Source of the DNA: Cyanobium sp. M55B138 | Lineage (GTDB): Bacteria; Cyanobacteriota; Cyanobacteriia; PCC-6307; Cyanobiaceae | Length of the DNA stretch: 16,102 nucleotides | Reading direction: 5' to 3' | Assembly (NCBI GenBank): GCA_018400215.1 | Contig: JAGYNF010000016.1 | Location: 1 to 16,102, forward strand | In this document: piece after piece, positions 7,913 to 15,408 of the stretch | Layout of the letters: every line of letters starts with the position of its first letter | How positions within the stretch are numbered: position 1 is the first letter of the stretch | Notes under the pieces: model-generated | Database searches by the model: none | What the model was told of the DNA's origin: nothing | The model's input: the letters and a program-made list of their open reading frames with translations, nothing else | Translations under genes and position numbers: made by a program

Positions 7913-8718
7913 CAGCGCGCTCCTGGCGTGGGACCACGGCGTGCCGGGGCCAGGGAGGCCTCCAGAAAAGCCACCAGGATCTCTGCGGTTGCCGAGAGCG
8001 GCTGCCGGCGCACCTCCGCCAGGGCCTGGGCCAGGGTGTGGCCACGGCGATAAATCAGGGTCCAGACCCGCTTCAGATCATCAACGTGCTGGCCCCCATC
8101 CAGAGCGGCCAGACCACTGCGCTGCAGGCCAATGCGGTTGAGGGCCCGCACCCGGGCCGGGTGGCCCTCCACCATGCAGAAGGGGGGGACATCCCGCTCG
8201 ATGCGGCTCATGCCACCCACCATGGCCAGGGTGCCGATGTGCACAAATTGATGCACCCCCAGCACCCCACCAATCACCGCCCGGTCGCCAATCAGAACAT
8301 GCCCGGCCACGGCTACCCCATTGGCTATCACGATGCGATCACCCAGCTCACAGTTGTGGCCAAGGTGGCTGTAGGCCATCAGCAAATTGCCATCGCCGAT
8401 TCGGGTCACAGCGCGGCCATGGGTGGCGCGGTTGATCGTGACGCATTCCCGAATCGTGTTGTCATCGCCAATCTGCACGCCGGTGGGATCCCCGGTGTAT
8501 TTGAGATCCTGGGGCTCGAGGCCGATGCAGGCCCCGGGAAACAGCCGATTCCCCCGGCCCATGTGCACGCGGCCATCCAGCACCACATGGGCCCCGATCT
8601 GACAGTCGGCACCGATCACCACCTCGGGACCAATCACGGCATAGGGACCCACCCGCACCCCCGGCGCCAGTTCAGCCCGGGGATCGATCACAGCGGTGGG
8701 ATGGATCTGGGTGCTCAT
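7912..8718 (-). CDS. lpxA: UDP-N-acetylglucosamine acyltransferase
   Basis: Transfers a 3-hydroxyacyl chain from ACP to O3 of UDP-GlcNAc, the first step of lipid A synthesis. The 268-residue protein is a left-handed beta-helix built from hexapeptide repeats ([20 protein letters not shown] and so on). The catalytic His lies in SHLGHNC (His121, with His118 before it), matching E. coli His125/His122. A Gly lies at the position of E. coli Gly173, the ruler residue for long acyl chains. That suggests C14-or-longer substrates, but it is inference from alignment by eye. The start is ATG at 8718, 5 nt after the fabZ stop. An in-frame TTG at 8727 is possible but would overlap fabZ. Confidence 0.97.
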   Translation of the reverse strand: MSTQIHPTAVIDPRAELAPGVRVGPYAVIGPEVVIGADCQIGAHVVLDGRVHMGRGNRLFPGACIGLEPQDLKYTGDPTGVQIGDDNTIRECVTINRATHGRAVTRIGDGNLLMAYSHLGHNCELGDRIVIANGVAVAGHVLIGDRAVIGGVLGVHQFVHIGTLAMVGGMSRIERDVPPFCMVEGHPARVRALNRIGLQRSGLAALDGGQHVDDLKRVWTLIYRRGHTLAQALAEVRRQPLSATAEILVAFLEASLAPARRGPTPGAR

Positions 8719-8723
8719 CGCCC

Positions 8724-9179
8724 TCAATCCACCAGCGAAAACAGGAGCTCACCCGAACACACCAGCTGACCCTCAACCGTGGCACTCGCCTGAACCTTGC
8801 CAAAGCGCCGGCGTTTCAAGCTGATCAGCTCACAGGTCATCAGCAGCTGGTCGCCCGGCACCACGGGCCGGCGGAAGCGCACCCCATCGATGCCTGCAAA
8901 CACGAAGAGGCCCTTCGGCAGGTCGGGCATCTGGGTGACAATCAGCCCACCCACCTGGGCCATGGCCTCCACAATCAAAACCCCGGGCATCAGCGGCCTG
9001 CCCGGAAAGTGGCCCTGGAACTGGGGTTCATTCATCGTGACGTTCTTGATCGCCACAGCCCGCTTGCCAGGCTCGTGCTCAATCACCCGATCCACAAGTG
9101 CGAAGGGATAGCGATGGGGCAACAGCCCCGCAATCTGGTCAGCGCTCAGAAGCACGGAGGCAGCAGACGTGTCAACCAA
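8724..9179 (-). CDS. fabZ: 3-hydroxyacyl-ACP dehydratase
   Basis: Hot-dog-fold enzyme that dehydrates 3-hydroxyacyl-ACP in fatty acid elongation. It competes with LpxA for the hydroxyacyl-ACP pool, which explains its place in lpx clusters. The 151 residues contain [14 protein letters not shown] (19-32), catalytic His57 in [13 protein letters not shown], and catalytic Glu71 in IVEAMAQ. The start shown is TTG, 6 nt after the lpxC stop, with no clear Shine-Dalgarno. A GTG eight codons in (9155) is an alternative that would still leave a full catalytic domain. Confidence 0.95.
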   Translation of the reverse strand: MVDTSAASVLLSADQIAGLLPHRYPFALVDRVIEHEPGKRAVAIKNVTMNEPQFQGHFPGRPLMPGVLIVEAMAQVGGLIVTQMPDLPKGLFVFAGIDGVRFRRPVVPGDQLLMTCELISLKRRRFGKVQASATVEGQLVCSGELLFSLVD

Positions 9180-9185
9180 GGGAAT

Positions 9186-10043
9186 TCAGGCAGGGGATGG
9201 GGCAAACTCGGCCGCCAGGGCCGCCGCCAGGGCGGTATGAAGACGATGGGAACCGCGGTAGGCAAACACCTGGGCGCGGGGCAGGCCGACCAGAGCCAGG
9301 TCTCCCAGCAAGTCGAGGATCTTATGCCGCACCGGCTCATCGGCAAAGCGGAGGGGGGGGTTGAGCCAGCGGTCGCCATCGCACACCAGGGCATTGTCCA
9401 GCCCACCCCCCTGAATCAGGCCGGCGTGGCGCAGCTGCTCCACCTGGGAGCGCAAGCCAAAGGTGCGGGCCGGGGCGATCTCCTCCACAAAGCGCTGCGG
9501 GGTGAGCTCCAGGGCCAGGAACTGGCGGCCAATGGCCGGTTGATCAAAGGCAATGGCCGCGCCCAGATGCAGCCCGTCCGCCGGAATGGCGGTGACGAAG
9601 CTGGCACCGGCATGGAGCGTGAGCGGTCGCTGCAGCAGCGCCGCTGGGGGGCAGGGGCCCAGGGAGTGCAGGCCGATGCTGGCGATCAGATCCACCCAGG
9701 GCAGGGCCGAGCCATCTAGGAGGGGAACCTCCGGACCATCGACCCAGATTTCAGCCTGGGTGACACCCGTGCCCGCCAAGGCGGCCAGCAGGTGTTCGAC
9801 CGTCGCCAACCGGCGTCCTCCAACCTCCAGGGCTGTGCAGAGGGTGGTGTCCCACACCTGGGTGGGCGCCAGCCGCTGCAGGGGGGAGCCGGGGCGATCC
9901 AGCCAACCCAGCCAAAATCCCGGCCGGGACGAAGGCGCCAGGCGCACGCGGCCACTGGCACCGCTGTGCAGCCCCACCCCGGCGATCTCACCCTCGCTGG
10001 CCAAGGTGTGGGCCCCGGCGAAATCGGCGGGCCAATGGCTCAC
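9186..10043 (-). CDS. lpxC: UDP-3-O-acyl-N-acetylglucosamine deacetylase
   Basis: Zinc deacetylase for the committed step of lipid A synthesis. The zinc and catalytic residues are visible: Glu83-His84 in TVEHLLAAL, His240 and Asp244 in RHKILDLLGD, and His266 in YRGSHRLH. They correspond to E. coli Glu78/His79, His238/Asp242 and His265. Starting at GTG 10043, which shares one base with the bamA TAG stop (TAGTG), gives 285 residues, a little shorter than the E. coli enzyme. An ATG at 10079 is in frame but lies 37 nt inside bamA and adds an unconserved leader. The N-terminal motif GVGLHSG is typical. Confidence 0.96.
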   Translation of the reverse strand: MSHWPADFAGAHTLASEGEIAGVGLHSGASGRVRLAPSSRPGFWLGWLDRPGSPLQRLAPTQVWDTTLCTALEVGGRRLATVEHLLAALAGTGVTQAEIWVDGPEVPLLDGSALPWVDLIASIGLHSLGPCPPAALLQRPLTLHAGASFVTAIPADGLHLGAAIAFDQPAIGRQFLALELTPQRFVEEIAPARTFGLRSQVEQLRHAGLIQGGGLDNALVCDGDRWLNPPLRFADEPVRHKILDLLGDLALVGLPRAQVFAYRGSHRLHTALAAALAAEFAPSPA

Positions 10044-12235
10044 TAGAACTTCCAGCCCACACCCAGGTTGAAGCGCCAATCGGAACTGAAATCTTCCGTG
10101 GCAACCTCAAGCCGCAGCGGGCCAACCGGGGTGGTGACAATCAGGCCGATGCCAGGGGAGAATCCCTGCCCCTTTTTCCCCAACAATCCCCCCGGATTGC
10201 CAGGAATATCGGACTGGGAACCAAAGGTGGTGCCGGCATCAAAGAAAATCTCGCCACTAATGATACTAAAGAGTGGGAATCGATATTCAATTGTAAATTC
10301 ACCGAAGCTCTTACCCACCCCCAAATCACAGCTTGCGTATCCACGCACGGAGTTACCACCGCCCAAGCAGAAGGCCTCATAGGGGGGGATTTCATCCCCG
10401 ATCAGCGTGCCGGCGGAGACCTGAAACGCCAGAGCTTGTTTGCAATCCTCAGGCTGGCCGGGGCCCGGCCGACAGCCCTTGTACAACTTCAGCCAATTTA
10501 CGGGAATAAAGTGGGTGAAACTGCCACGAACCCGATTGAAGGTTGGGGAGTCGTCGCCAACCGATAAAAATTGTTCAGTGCCAATGCTGAGGAAGTTACC
10601 GCTGGTGGGATTGCGCGGATCATTCAACGTGCTGTAGGTGGCACCCAAGCGAAAACTCATCAGTTGGTTCTGAGAGGCGCAGTTGTAGGCGATGCAAATC
10701 ACCTGACGGCTTGGAACAACATCGGGGGACTTATTCGCACCCACCACAGCTTGGGAGAATTTAGAGCCGGAGAAATTCATGGGCGTGACTTCTTGTCCGC
10801 CAAAAGCCAGGATCAGGCGCCAGGGGGACTGCTTGAAGGGGTCACCACCATTGAGGGGCCGCACGAACTGCACGTTGGCACCAACACGCTGGATTGCAAC
10901 GGTGTCAAAATTGGTGCGAACCAACAGATCATCTCCACCTACGGAGCGGGGCTTGTTGGTAACAACATCAAAATCAGCACCGTTGATACTCCTCAGATCG
11001 GTCTTGAAGGTGCTGTTCTCGCTTTGAAAAATCTGGGGAATTTCACGGCTGAAGAAGATCCTTGCCCGAAACGACGTGCGGTACTTATCGCCCTTGATCC
11101 ACGGGTCGGCGAAAGTGACATCGCCCAGACCACCAAACTGTCCGTAGGAAATATTGGTACCCAGATCCCAGGCGCGACCAAAGAGGTTGCTGTCCTGCAG
11201 CTGGATCTGGCCGAACACACCCTGGCTCTGGCTGTAGCCAATGCCTCCCGAAATAGAGCCACTCGACTGCTCAACAATTCCCAGAACCACCACCACTTCG
11301 CCGGGCTGGCCGGGCACGGGCTGCAAGGTGACCTTCACATCACTGAATAGGCCCGTGCCATAGATGCGCTTGATGTCCTCTTCAAGCTGACGGCGGTTGA
11401 AAACGTCGCCAGACTTCAGCGACACCTCACGGGTGATCACCCAGGGCTGGGTCTTGCCGCGAATTGTCTCGCCCTTGTCGTTGGTGGATTCACCGTCTTT
11501 ATCGATGAACTGGACCTCCACACCCTGCACGGTGCCCTCCCGCACCAGCAGGTCCACCACCCCCTCAGGACTGACCCTGCTGGGCCCGCTCACCCGCGCC
11601 AGGGAGTAGCCCTGGTCGGTGTACCACTTCTGCAACTCCTGCATCCGGGTCTGCAGGGTGTTGAGATTGAGGGTTTTGCCGTAGTCGGCGGCAAAGGTCT
11701 CGCTCACCACCTGCTCCGGCAACCGCAGCTGCTCGGCGGGCTCCAGATTGACGCTCTGCAGCACCGGATTGGCCACCACGGTGACGATCAGCCGAACCCC
11801 CAGGGGGCCATCAACCGGCTGGATGCGCACATCGGAAAACCAGCCACTGGCATAGATGGCCGCCAGATCGGTCTCCAGCTCGCCGCGGGTGACCCGCGTG
11901 CCGGGGGTCACCGCCATGGCGGCGTAGGCCGCCAACTCGAGGCGATCCCGCTCGGGATGGTCGTCCAGCCCCTCAATCACCACTTCGGCAATCTGCACCC
12001 GGGGCTCGGCCGGCGCCGCAGCTGCCGGCGGACCATCCGCGGGCACATCCCGCTCGGGTAAAGGGAAAAAGCTGGGTGAATCCACCTGCTCAGAGGCGGG
12101 TGATGGCCCCGAAGGATCCACCTCCACAGGTTGCTCCTGGCCCCTGACGGGGGAGGTCGCCAGTATCAAGGTGCCCAACAAGGGCAAGGCTGCCCTGAAG
12201 GGCAACGCAGCCTTGGAACCCAGCGAGCCGGCCAT
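10043..12235 (-). CDS. bamA: BamA/Omp85 outer-membrane assembly factor
   Basis: Inserts beta-barrel proteins into the outer membrane. From ATG 12235 the protein has 730 residues: a signal peptide (ALPLLGTLILATSPVRG, cleavage near residue 32), a Pro/Ala-rich linker to about 78, three POTRA domains (about 79-155, 156-234, 235-321, as in cyanobacterial Omp85), then a 16-strand-type barrel. The loop-6 motif VRGY is at 630-633 and the C-terminus ends WKF, an aromatic-ended terminal strand. A TTG at 12274, 3 nt after purC, would add 13 residues. The only six cysteines fall in three close pairs in the barrel, and the barrel half has much lower GC than the POTRA half. The gene shares one base with lpxC. 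Confidence 0.95.
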   Translation of the reverse strand: MAGSLGSKAALPFRAALPLLGTLILATSPVRGQEQPVEVDPSGPSPASEQVDSPSFFPLPERDVPADGPPAAAAPAEPRVQIAEVVIEGLDDHPERDRLELAAYAAMAVTPGTRVTRGELETDLAAIYASGWFSDVRIQPVDGPLGVRLIVTVVANPVLQSVNLEPAEQLRLPEQVVSETFAADYGKTLNLNTLQTRMQELQKWYTDQGYSLARVSGPSRVSPEGVVDLLVREGTVQGVEVQFIDKDGESTNDKGETIRGKTQPWVITREVSLKSGDVFNRRQLEEDIKRIYGTGLFSDVKVTLQPVPGQPGEVVVVLGIVEQSSGSISGGIGYSQSQGVFGQIQLQDSNLFGRAWDLGTNISYGQFGGLGDVTFADPWIKGDKYRTSFRARIFFSREIPQIFQSENSTFKTDLRSINGADFDVVTNKPRSVGGDDLLVRTNFDTVAIQRVGANVQFVRPLNGGDPFKQSPWRLILAFGGQEVTPMNFSGSKFSQAVVGANKSPDVVPSRQVICIAYNCASQNQLMSFRLGATYSTLNDPRNPTSGNFLSIGTEQFLSVGDDSPTFNRVRGSFTHFIPVNWLKLYKGCRPGPGQPEDCKQALAFQVSAGTLIGDEIPPYEAFCLGGGNSVRGYASCDLGVGKSFGEFTIEYRFPLFSIISGEIFFDAGTTFGSQSDIPGNPGGLLGKKGQGFSPGIGLIVTTPVGPLRLEVATEDFSSDWRFNLGVGWKF

Positions 12236-12277
12236 GAGCGTCCCAGTAGCGCGGCGAAGCCGCAAATGCCGCAAACC

Positions 12278-13045
12278 TTACCCGTAGACCCTGGGTTCGG
12301 GACAGACCCCTTGGAGCCGTTTGAGAACCTCCCCATAGGCCTCCACAACTCCGCCTAGATCCTGGCGGAATCGGTCCTTGTCCAAAATCCTGTCCTGGCT
12401 GTCCCCCGCAGCCCCATCCCAGAGGCGGCAGGTGTCCGGGCTGATCTCGTCGGCCACCACCATCTGCTGGTCAGCCGCGAGCCCCAGCTCGATCTTGAAA
12501 TCCACCAGGCGGAGGTCCACGGAATCGAACAGGCTGACCAGAACCCCATTCACAGCCCGGGCCTGCTGTTCGAGCTGGCGGCGCTGGTCCGGCGTCACCA
12601 GACCCAACCGCTGCAGGCGCGCATCGGTGAGCAGGGGATCGCCATAGGCATCGTCTTTGTAATAGAGATCCAGCAGCGGCGGATCCAGCGGAGTGCCTGG
12701 CTCCACGGGCAGTTGCTTGCACAGCGACCCCGCCGCCACATTGCGGATCACCACCTCCACCGGAATCACCCGCACCGGCCGGGCGAGCATCCAGTTGCCG
12801 GCGTGGTTGCCCTGGCCCAGCCCCAGGTAGTGGGTCGGGATACCAGCCTGGGCCAACGCCTCAAACAACAGCGCGGAGATCTGGCAATTGAGGCGTCCCT
12901 TGCCGGCCAGTTGGGCCTTTTTGAGGGCGTTGAACGCGGTGGCGTCGTCCTTGTACTCCACCGCCACCAGGTCGGGCTGGTCGGTGGCATGCACGCGCTT
13001 GGCCTTGCCCTCGTAGAGGAGCTTTCCGAGGCTGTAGGCAGTCAT
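12278..13045 (-). CDS. purC: SAICAR synthetase
   Basis: Condenses CAIR with aspartate using ATP to give SAICAR in purine synthesis. The 255-residue length is typical of the stand-alone bacterial enzyme. It begins [14 protein letters not shown] (nucleotide-binding beta region), has [11 protein letters not shown] at 97-107, and both family signatures: LVDFKIELG (180-188) and [13 protein letters not shown] (198-210). The ATG overlaps the stop of the upstream exported-protein gene as ATGA, so translation is probably coupled. The frame stays open upstream for 44 codons, but that stretch is the other gene read out of frame. Confidence 0.97.
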   Translation of the reverse strand: MTAYSLGKLLYEGKAKRVHATDQPDLVAVEYKDDATAFNALKKAQLAGKGRLNCQISALLFEALAQAGIPTHYLGLGQGNHAGNWMLARPVRVIPVEVVIRNVAAGSLCKQLPVEPGTPLDPPLLDLYYKDDAYGDPLLTDARLQRLGLVTPDQRRQLEQQARAVNGVLVSLFDSVDLRLVDFKIELGLAADQQMVVADEISPDTCRLWDGAAGDSQDRILDKDRFRQDLGGVVEAYGEVLKRLQGVCPEPRVYG

Positions 13046-14013
13046 GGCGGGGACAGGGGAACGGGCGAAAGTGGGGCGGCATGGCCCCCGGGGGCCCGGG
13101 GCGAGCGCAGCTGCCCCTCCAGCAGCAGCTGCCGCGGATCGGACTCCGCATCGGCCTGACGGCGACGCTGGAGCCACTCACCGTAGGCATCGTCGATGCG
13201 TTCTCCGAGGCGCAGACGGCGCTCCAGGGCCCGGCGGGAGGCCGCATCACTCACCCCGGCCGCCAATTGCTGATCCAGCAACGCCGCCACCAGGCCCCAG
13301 GCCTCGGCGGCGGCAGCCTGCTCCAGGGCCCGCTCCAGGATGGCGTCGCGCTCCTGCAGGGGCAGCGCCTCCGCCAGGGCAGCCGCCCTGCCCCAGCGGG
13401 CCGCGGTGGCCGCACCGGGGCGGCGACTGGCGAGCAACACCTCCGCCGCCTGCTGGCCCAGTTGCAGGCTCTCAAGATGGTCGGCCAGCAGATCCAGGGC
13501 CACCTGTTGCGGGGCCTGGCGGCCATCGGCACTGGCGAGGGCCACCGGCAACAGCAGGCCCTCCAGGCTGGCGAGATCATCCCCAGCCAACAGGCGCAGG
13601 GACTGGGCCGCCTCGGCATGGTGCAGGCCGGCGTGGGCCGCCCGCCACCGCACCGTGAGCCAGCGCTGACGCGCCTCCCCTGGGGCGGGGCTCACCCGGG
13701 CCAGGGCAACCAGGGCAGCGTCCGGCGCAGCGCAGGCCAGCAGCGCCTCGGCCGCCGTCAACACCTCCGGCAAGCTGGGCCGCAGCGGCATGGCCGCCTG
13801 CAGCTCCTGCTGTTCCTGGCGCAGGTCGTCGAGGCTGCCGGCCTGCCGGAGCCTGGAGCAGCGCTCGAGGCTGGCCCCGTCGCGCTGGGGCGACGGGGCG
13901 CTGACACCCCGGGGGGCCACCAGCAGCGCCAGCAGAACGGAGCAGAGAAGCGGCAGCAAGGGCCGCGCTGGGGGAGGAAGATGGGGCACGGTGGCCCGGC
14001 CTGCGGGGTTCAT
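13042..14013 (-). CDS. Exported alpha-helical protein, unknown function
   Basis: A 323-residue protein from ATG 14013. Residues 17-39 are a signal peptide ([20 protein letters not shown], cleavage after VSA). The rest is Ala/Leu/Arg-rich and almost wholly helical, with helix-turn-helix spacing reminiscent of TPR or SEL1-like solenoids, although I cannot assign a repeat family. It is expected in the periplasm or thylakoid lumen. An in-frame ATG at 14070 would put 19 hydrophilic residues before the signal and come within 34 nt of purD, so I prefer 14013. It is the first gene of the long minus-strand run and overlaps purC by ATGA. GC is very high. Confidence 0.8.
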   Translation of the reverse strand: MNPAGRATVPHLPPPARPLLPLLCSVLLALLVAPRGVSAPSPQRDGASLERCSRLRQAGSLDDLRQEQQELQAAMPLRPSLPEVLTAAEALLACAAPDAALVALARVSPAPGEARQRWLTVRWRAAHAGLHHAEAAQSLRLLAGDDLASLEGLLLPVALASADGRQAPQQVALDLLADHLESLQLGQQAAEVLLASRRPGAATAARWGRAAALAEALPLQERDAILERALEQAAAAEAWGLVAALLDQQLAAGVSDAASRRALERRLRLGERIDDAYGEWLQRRRQADAESDPRQLLLEGQLRSPRAPGGHAAPLSPVPLSPP

Positions 14014-14103
14014 CTCGGATGATGAACCTAGGGGAGCCCACTCCGGAGCTCCATCACTCCCCTCGATCAACTCCCCCCATCAACGTTTCAATCCCCCCCC
14101 TCC
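14014..14103. promoter_or_regulatory. Divergent purD / purC-run control region
   Basis: A 90-nt spacer between the leftward gene run and rightward purD; it must hold both promoters unless transcription starts inside a gene. It is rich in C-runs on the plus strand. It holds a tandem C-rich repeat (14056-14084) and a GGGGAG (14031-14036) / CTCCCC (14057-14062) inverted pair with a 20-nt loop. No strong -35/-10 pair is visible for either direction, and purD has no Shine-Dalgarno (its ATG is preceded by a C-run). Confidence 0.45.
14056..14084. repeat. Two tandem copies of ACTCCCC-N-ATCAAC
   Basis: ACTCCCCTCGATCAAC (14056-14071) and ACTCCCCCCATCAAC (14070-14084) are near-identical neighbours sharing the bases AC, with a period of 14 nt. 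A weaker third copy, AGCTCCATCAC, lies at 14047-14057. Placed between divergent purine genes, they could be operator sites, but no known regulator motif is matched. Confidence 0.5.
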
Positions 14104-15408
14104 ATGGCACCTGAGGCAACTCCCGCTCCGGCCCGCGTTCTGGTGGTGGGCGGCGGCGGGCGCGAGAACGCCCTGGCCTGGGCCCTGGCCCGCTGCCCCG
14201 GGGTGGAGCAGGTGTGGGTGTCGCCGGGCAACGGCGGCACCGCCGACCTGCCGGGCTGCCACCAGCTGGCCATCGCCGAAGCCGACCATGCCGGCCAGCT
14301 GGCCGCCTGCCGCCAGCTGGCGATTGAGCTGGTGGTGGTGGGTCCTGAGGCCCCCCTGGCCGCCGGTCTGGCGGACCACCTGCGCAGCGCCGGGGTGGCG
14401 GTGTTCGGGCCCGGCGCCGATGGGGCCCAGCTGGAAGCCAGCAAACAGTGGGCCAAGGCCCTGATGCAGGAGGCCGGCGTGCCCACCGCCGGCTACTGGC
14501 CCGCCAGCAGCGAGGCGGAGGCCCTGGCGGTGCTGGCGGCCCAGGCCAGGCCCCTGGTGGTGAAGGCCGACGGCCTGGCGGCCGGCAAGGGGGTGACCGT
14601 GGCCGAAACCCTGGCGGAGGCCCGCGCCGCCGTTCGGGAGATCTTTGCGGGGCGCTTCGCCGACGGGGAGGGGGCTTCCCTGGTGCTGGAGGAGCGCACC
14701 CACGGGCCGGAGGTGTCGGTGTTTGCCCTCTGCGATGGCAACCAGCTGGTGCTGCTGCCGTCCGCCCAGGACCACAAACGCATCGGCGAGGGGGATACCG
14801 GCCCCAACACCGGCGGCATGGGGGCCTACGCGCCGGCACCGCTGCTGGACCAGGACGGCCTGGAGGAGGTGCTGCGCACGGTGCTGATGCCCACCCTGGC
14901 CGCCCTGCAGGCCCGTGGCATCGACTACCGCGGCGTGATCTATGCCGGCCTGATGCTCACCGAGACGGGGCCGAGCGTGATCGAATTCAACTGCCGCTTC
15001 GGTGATCCTGAATGCGAAACCCTGATGCCGCTGCTGGGGCCTGAGCTGGCGGCGGTGCTGTGGGCCTGTGCCAAGGGCCAACTGGATGGGGCCCCGGCCC
15101 TCACCATCCAGCCGGGCTGCAGTGCCTGCGTGGTTGCCGCGGCCCAGGGCTATCCCGGCAGCGTGCGCCAGGGGGATCCCATCGAGAGTGGGCTGCAGCC
15201 CAGCGACACGCTCCAGCTCTTCCACGCCGGCAGCCGCCGTAGCCCCGGGGGGGCCTGCCTCACCAGTGGCGGCCGGGTGCTGGCGGTGGTGGCCCAAGCC
15301 GACGACTTCGACAGCGCCTTCGAACGGGCCTATGGCGGGCTGGCCCAGGTGCGGTTTGCCGGCATGACCTTCCGCCGCGACATTGGCCACCAGGTGCGCA
15401 GCCGATGA
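14104..15408 (+). CDS. purD: Phosphoribosylamine-glycine ligase (GARS)
   Basis: ATP-grasp ligase that joins glycine to phosphoribosylamine in purine synthesis. The 434 residues show an N-terminal VLVVGGGGRENALAWAL (12-28), HKRIGEGDTGPNTGGMGAYA (224-243), ATP-grasp KADGLAAGKGV (154-164) and the GARS signature RFGDPE (298-303). Length is normal and no domain is missing. ATG at 14104 is chosen because it places the Rossmann-like motif at residue 12. It diverges from the purC-containing run, and its stop overlaps the nblS start as ATGA. The coding is extremely GC-rich. Confidence 0.97.
   Translation: MAPEATPAPARVLVVGGGGRENALAWALARCPGVEQVWVSPGNGGTADLPGCHQLAIAEADHAGQLAACRQLAIELVVVGPEAPLAAGLADHLRSAGVAVFGPGADGAQLEASKQWAKALMQEAGVPTAGYWPASSEAEALAVLAAQARPLVVKADGLAAGKGVTVAETLAEARAAVREIFAGRFADGEGASLVLEERTHGPEVSVFALCDGNQLVLLPSAQDHKRIGEGDTGPNTGGMGAYAPAPLLDQDGLEEVLRTVLMPTLAALQARGIDYRGVIYAGLMLTETGPSVIEFNCRFGDPECETLMPLLGPELAAVLWACAKGQLDGAPALTIQPGCSACVVAAAQGYPGSVRQGDPIESGLQPSDTLQLFHAGSRRSPGGACLTSGGRVLAVVAQADDFDSAFERAYGGLAQVRFAGMTFRRDIGHQVRSR

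Noticed and set aside
6956..8053. A 365-codon plus-strand open frame opposite lpxB.
   Set aside because: It is antisense to an intact lpxB and crosses into lpxA. The translation is low-complexity (His, Gln, Gly) and has no domain pattern.
13046..13177. A 44-codon N-terminal extension of purC.
   Set aside because: It is the end of the exported-protein gene read in another frame. The SAICAR synthetase fold begins at [16 protein letters not shown], and ATG 13045 forms an ATGA overlap.
14080..15390. A 436-codon open frame on the minus strand inside purD.
   Set aside because: It is the mirror of a very GC-rich real gene. The product is His/Gly/Gln-rich with no family motif, while purD on the other strand has every signature.
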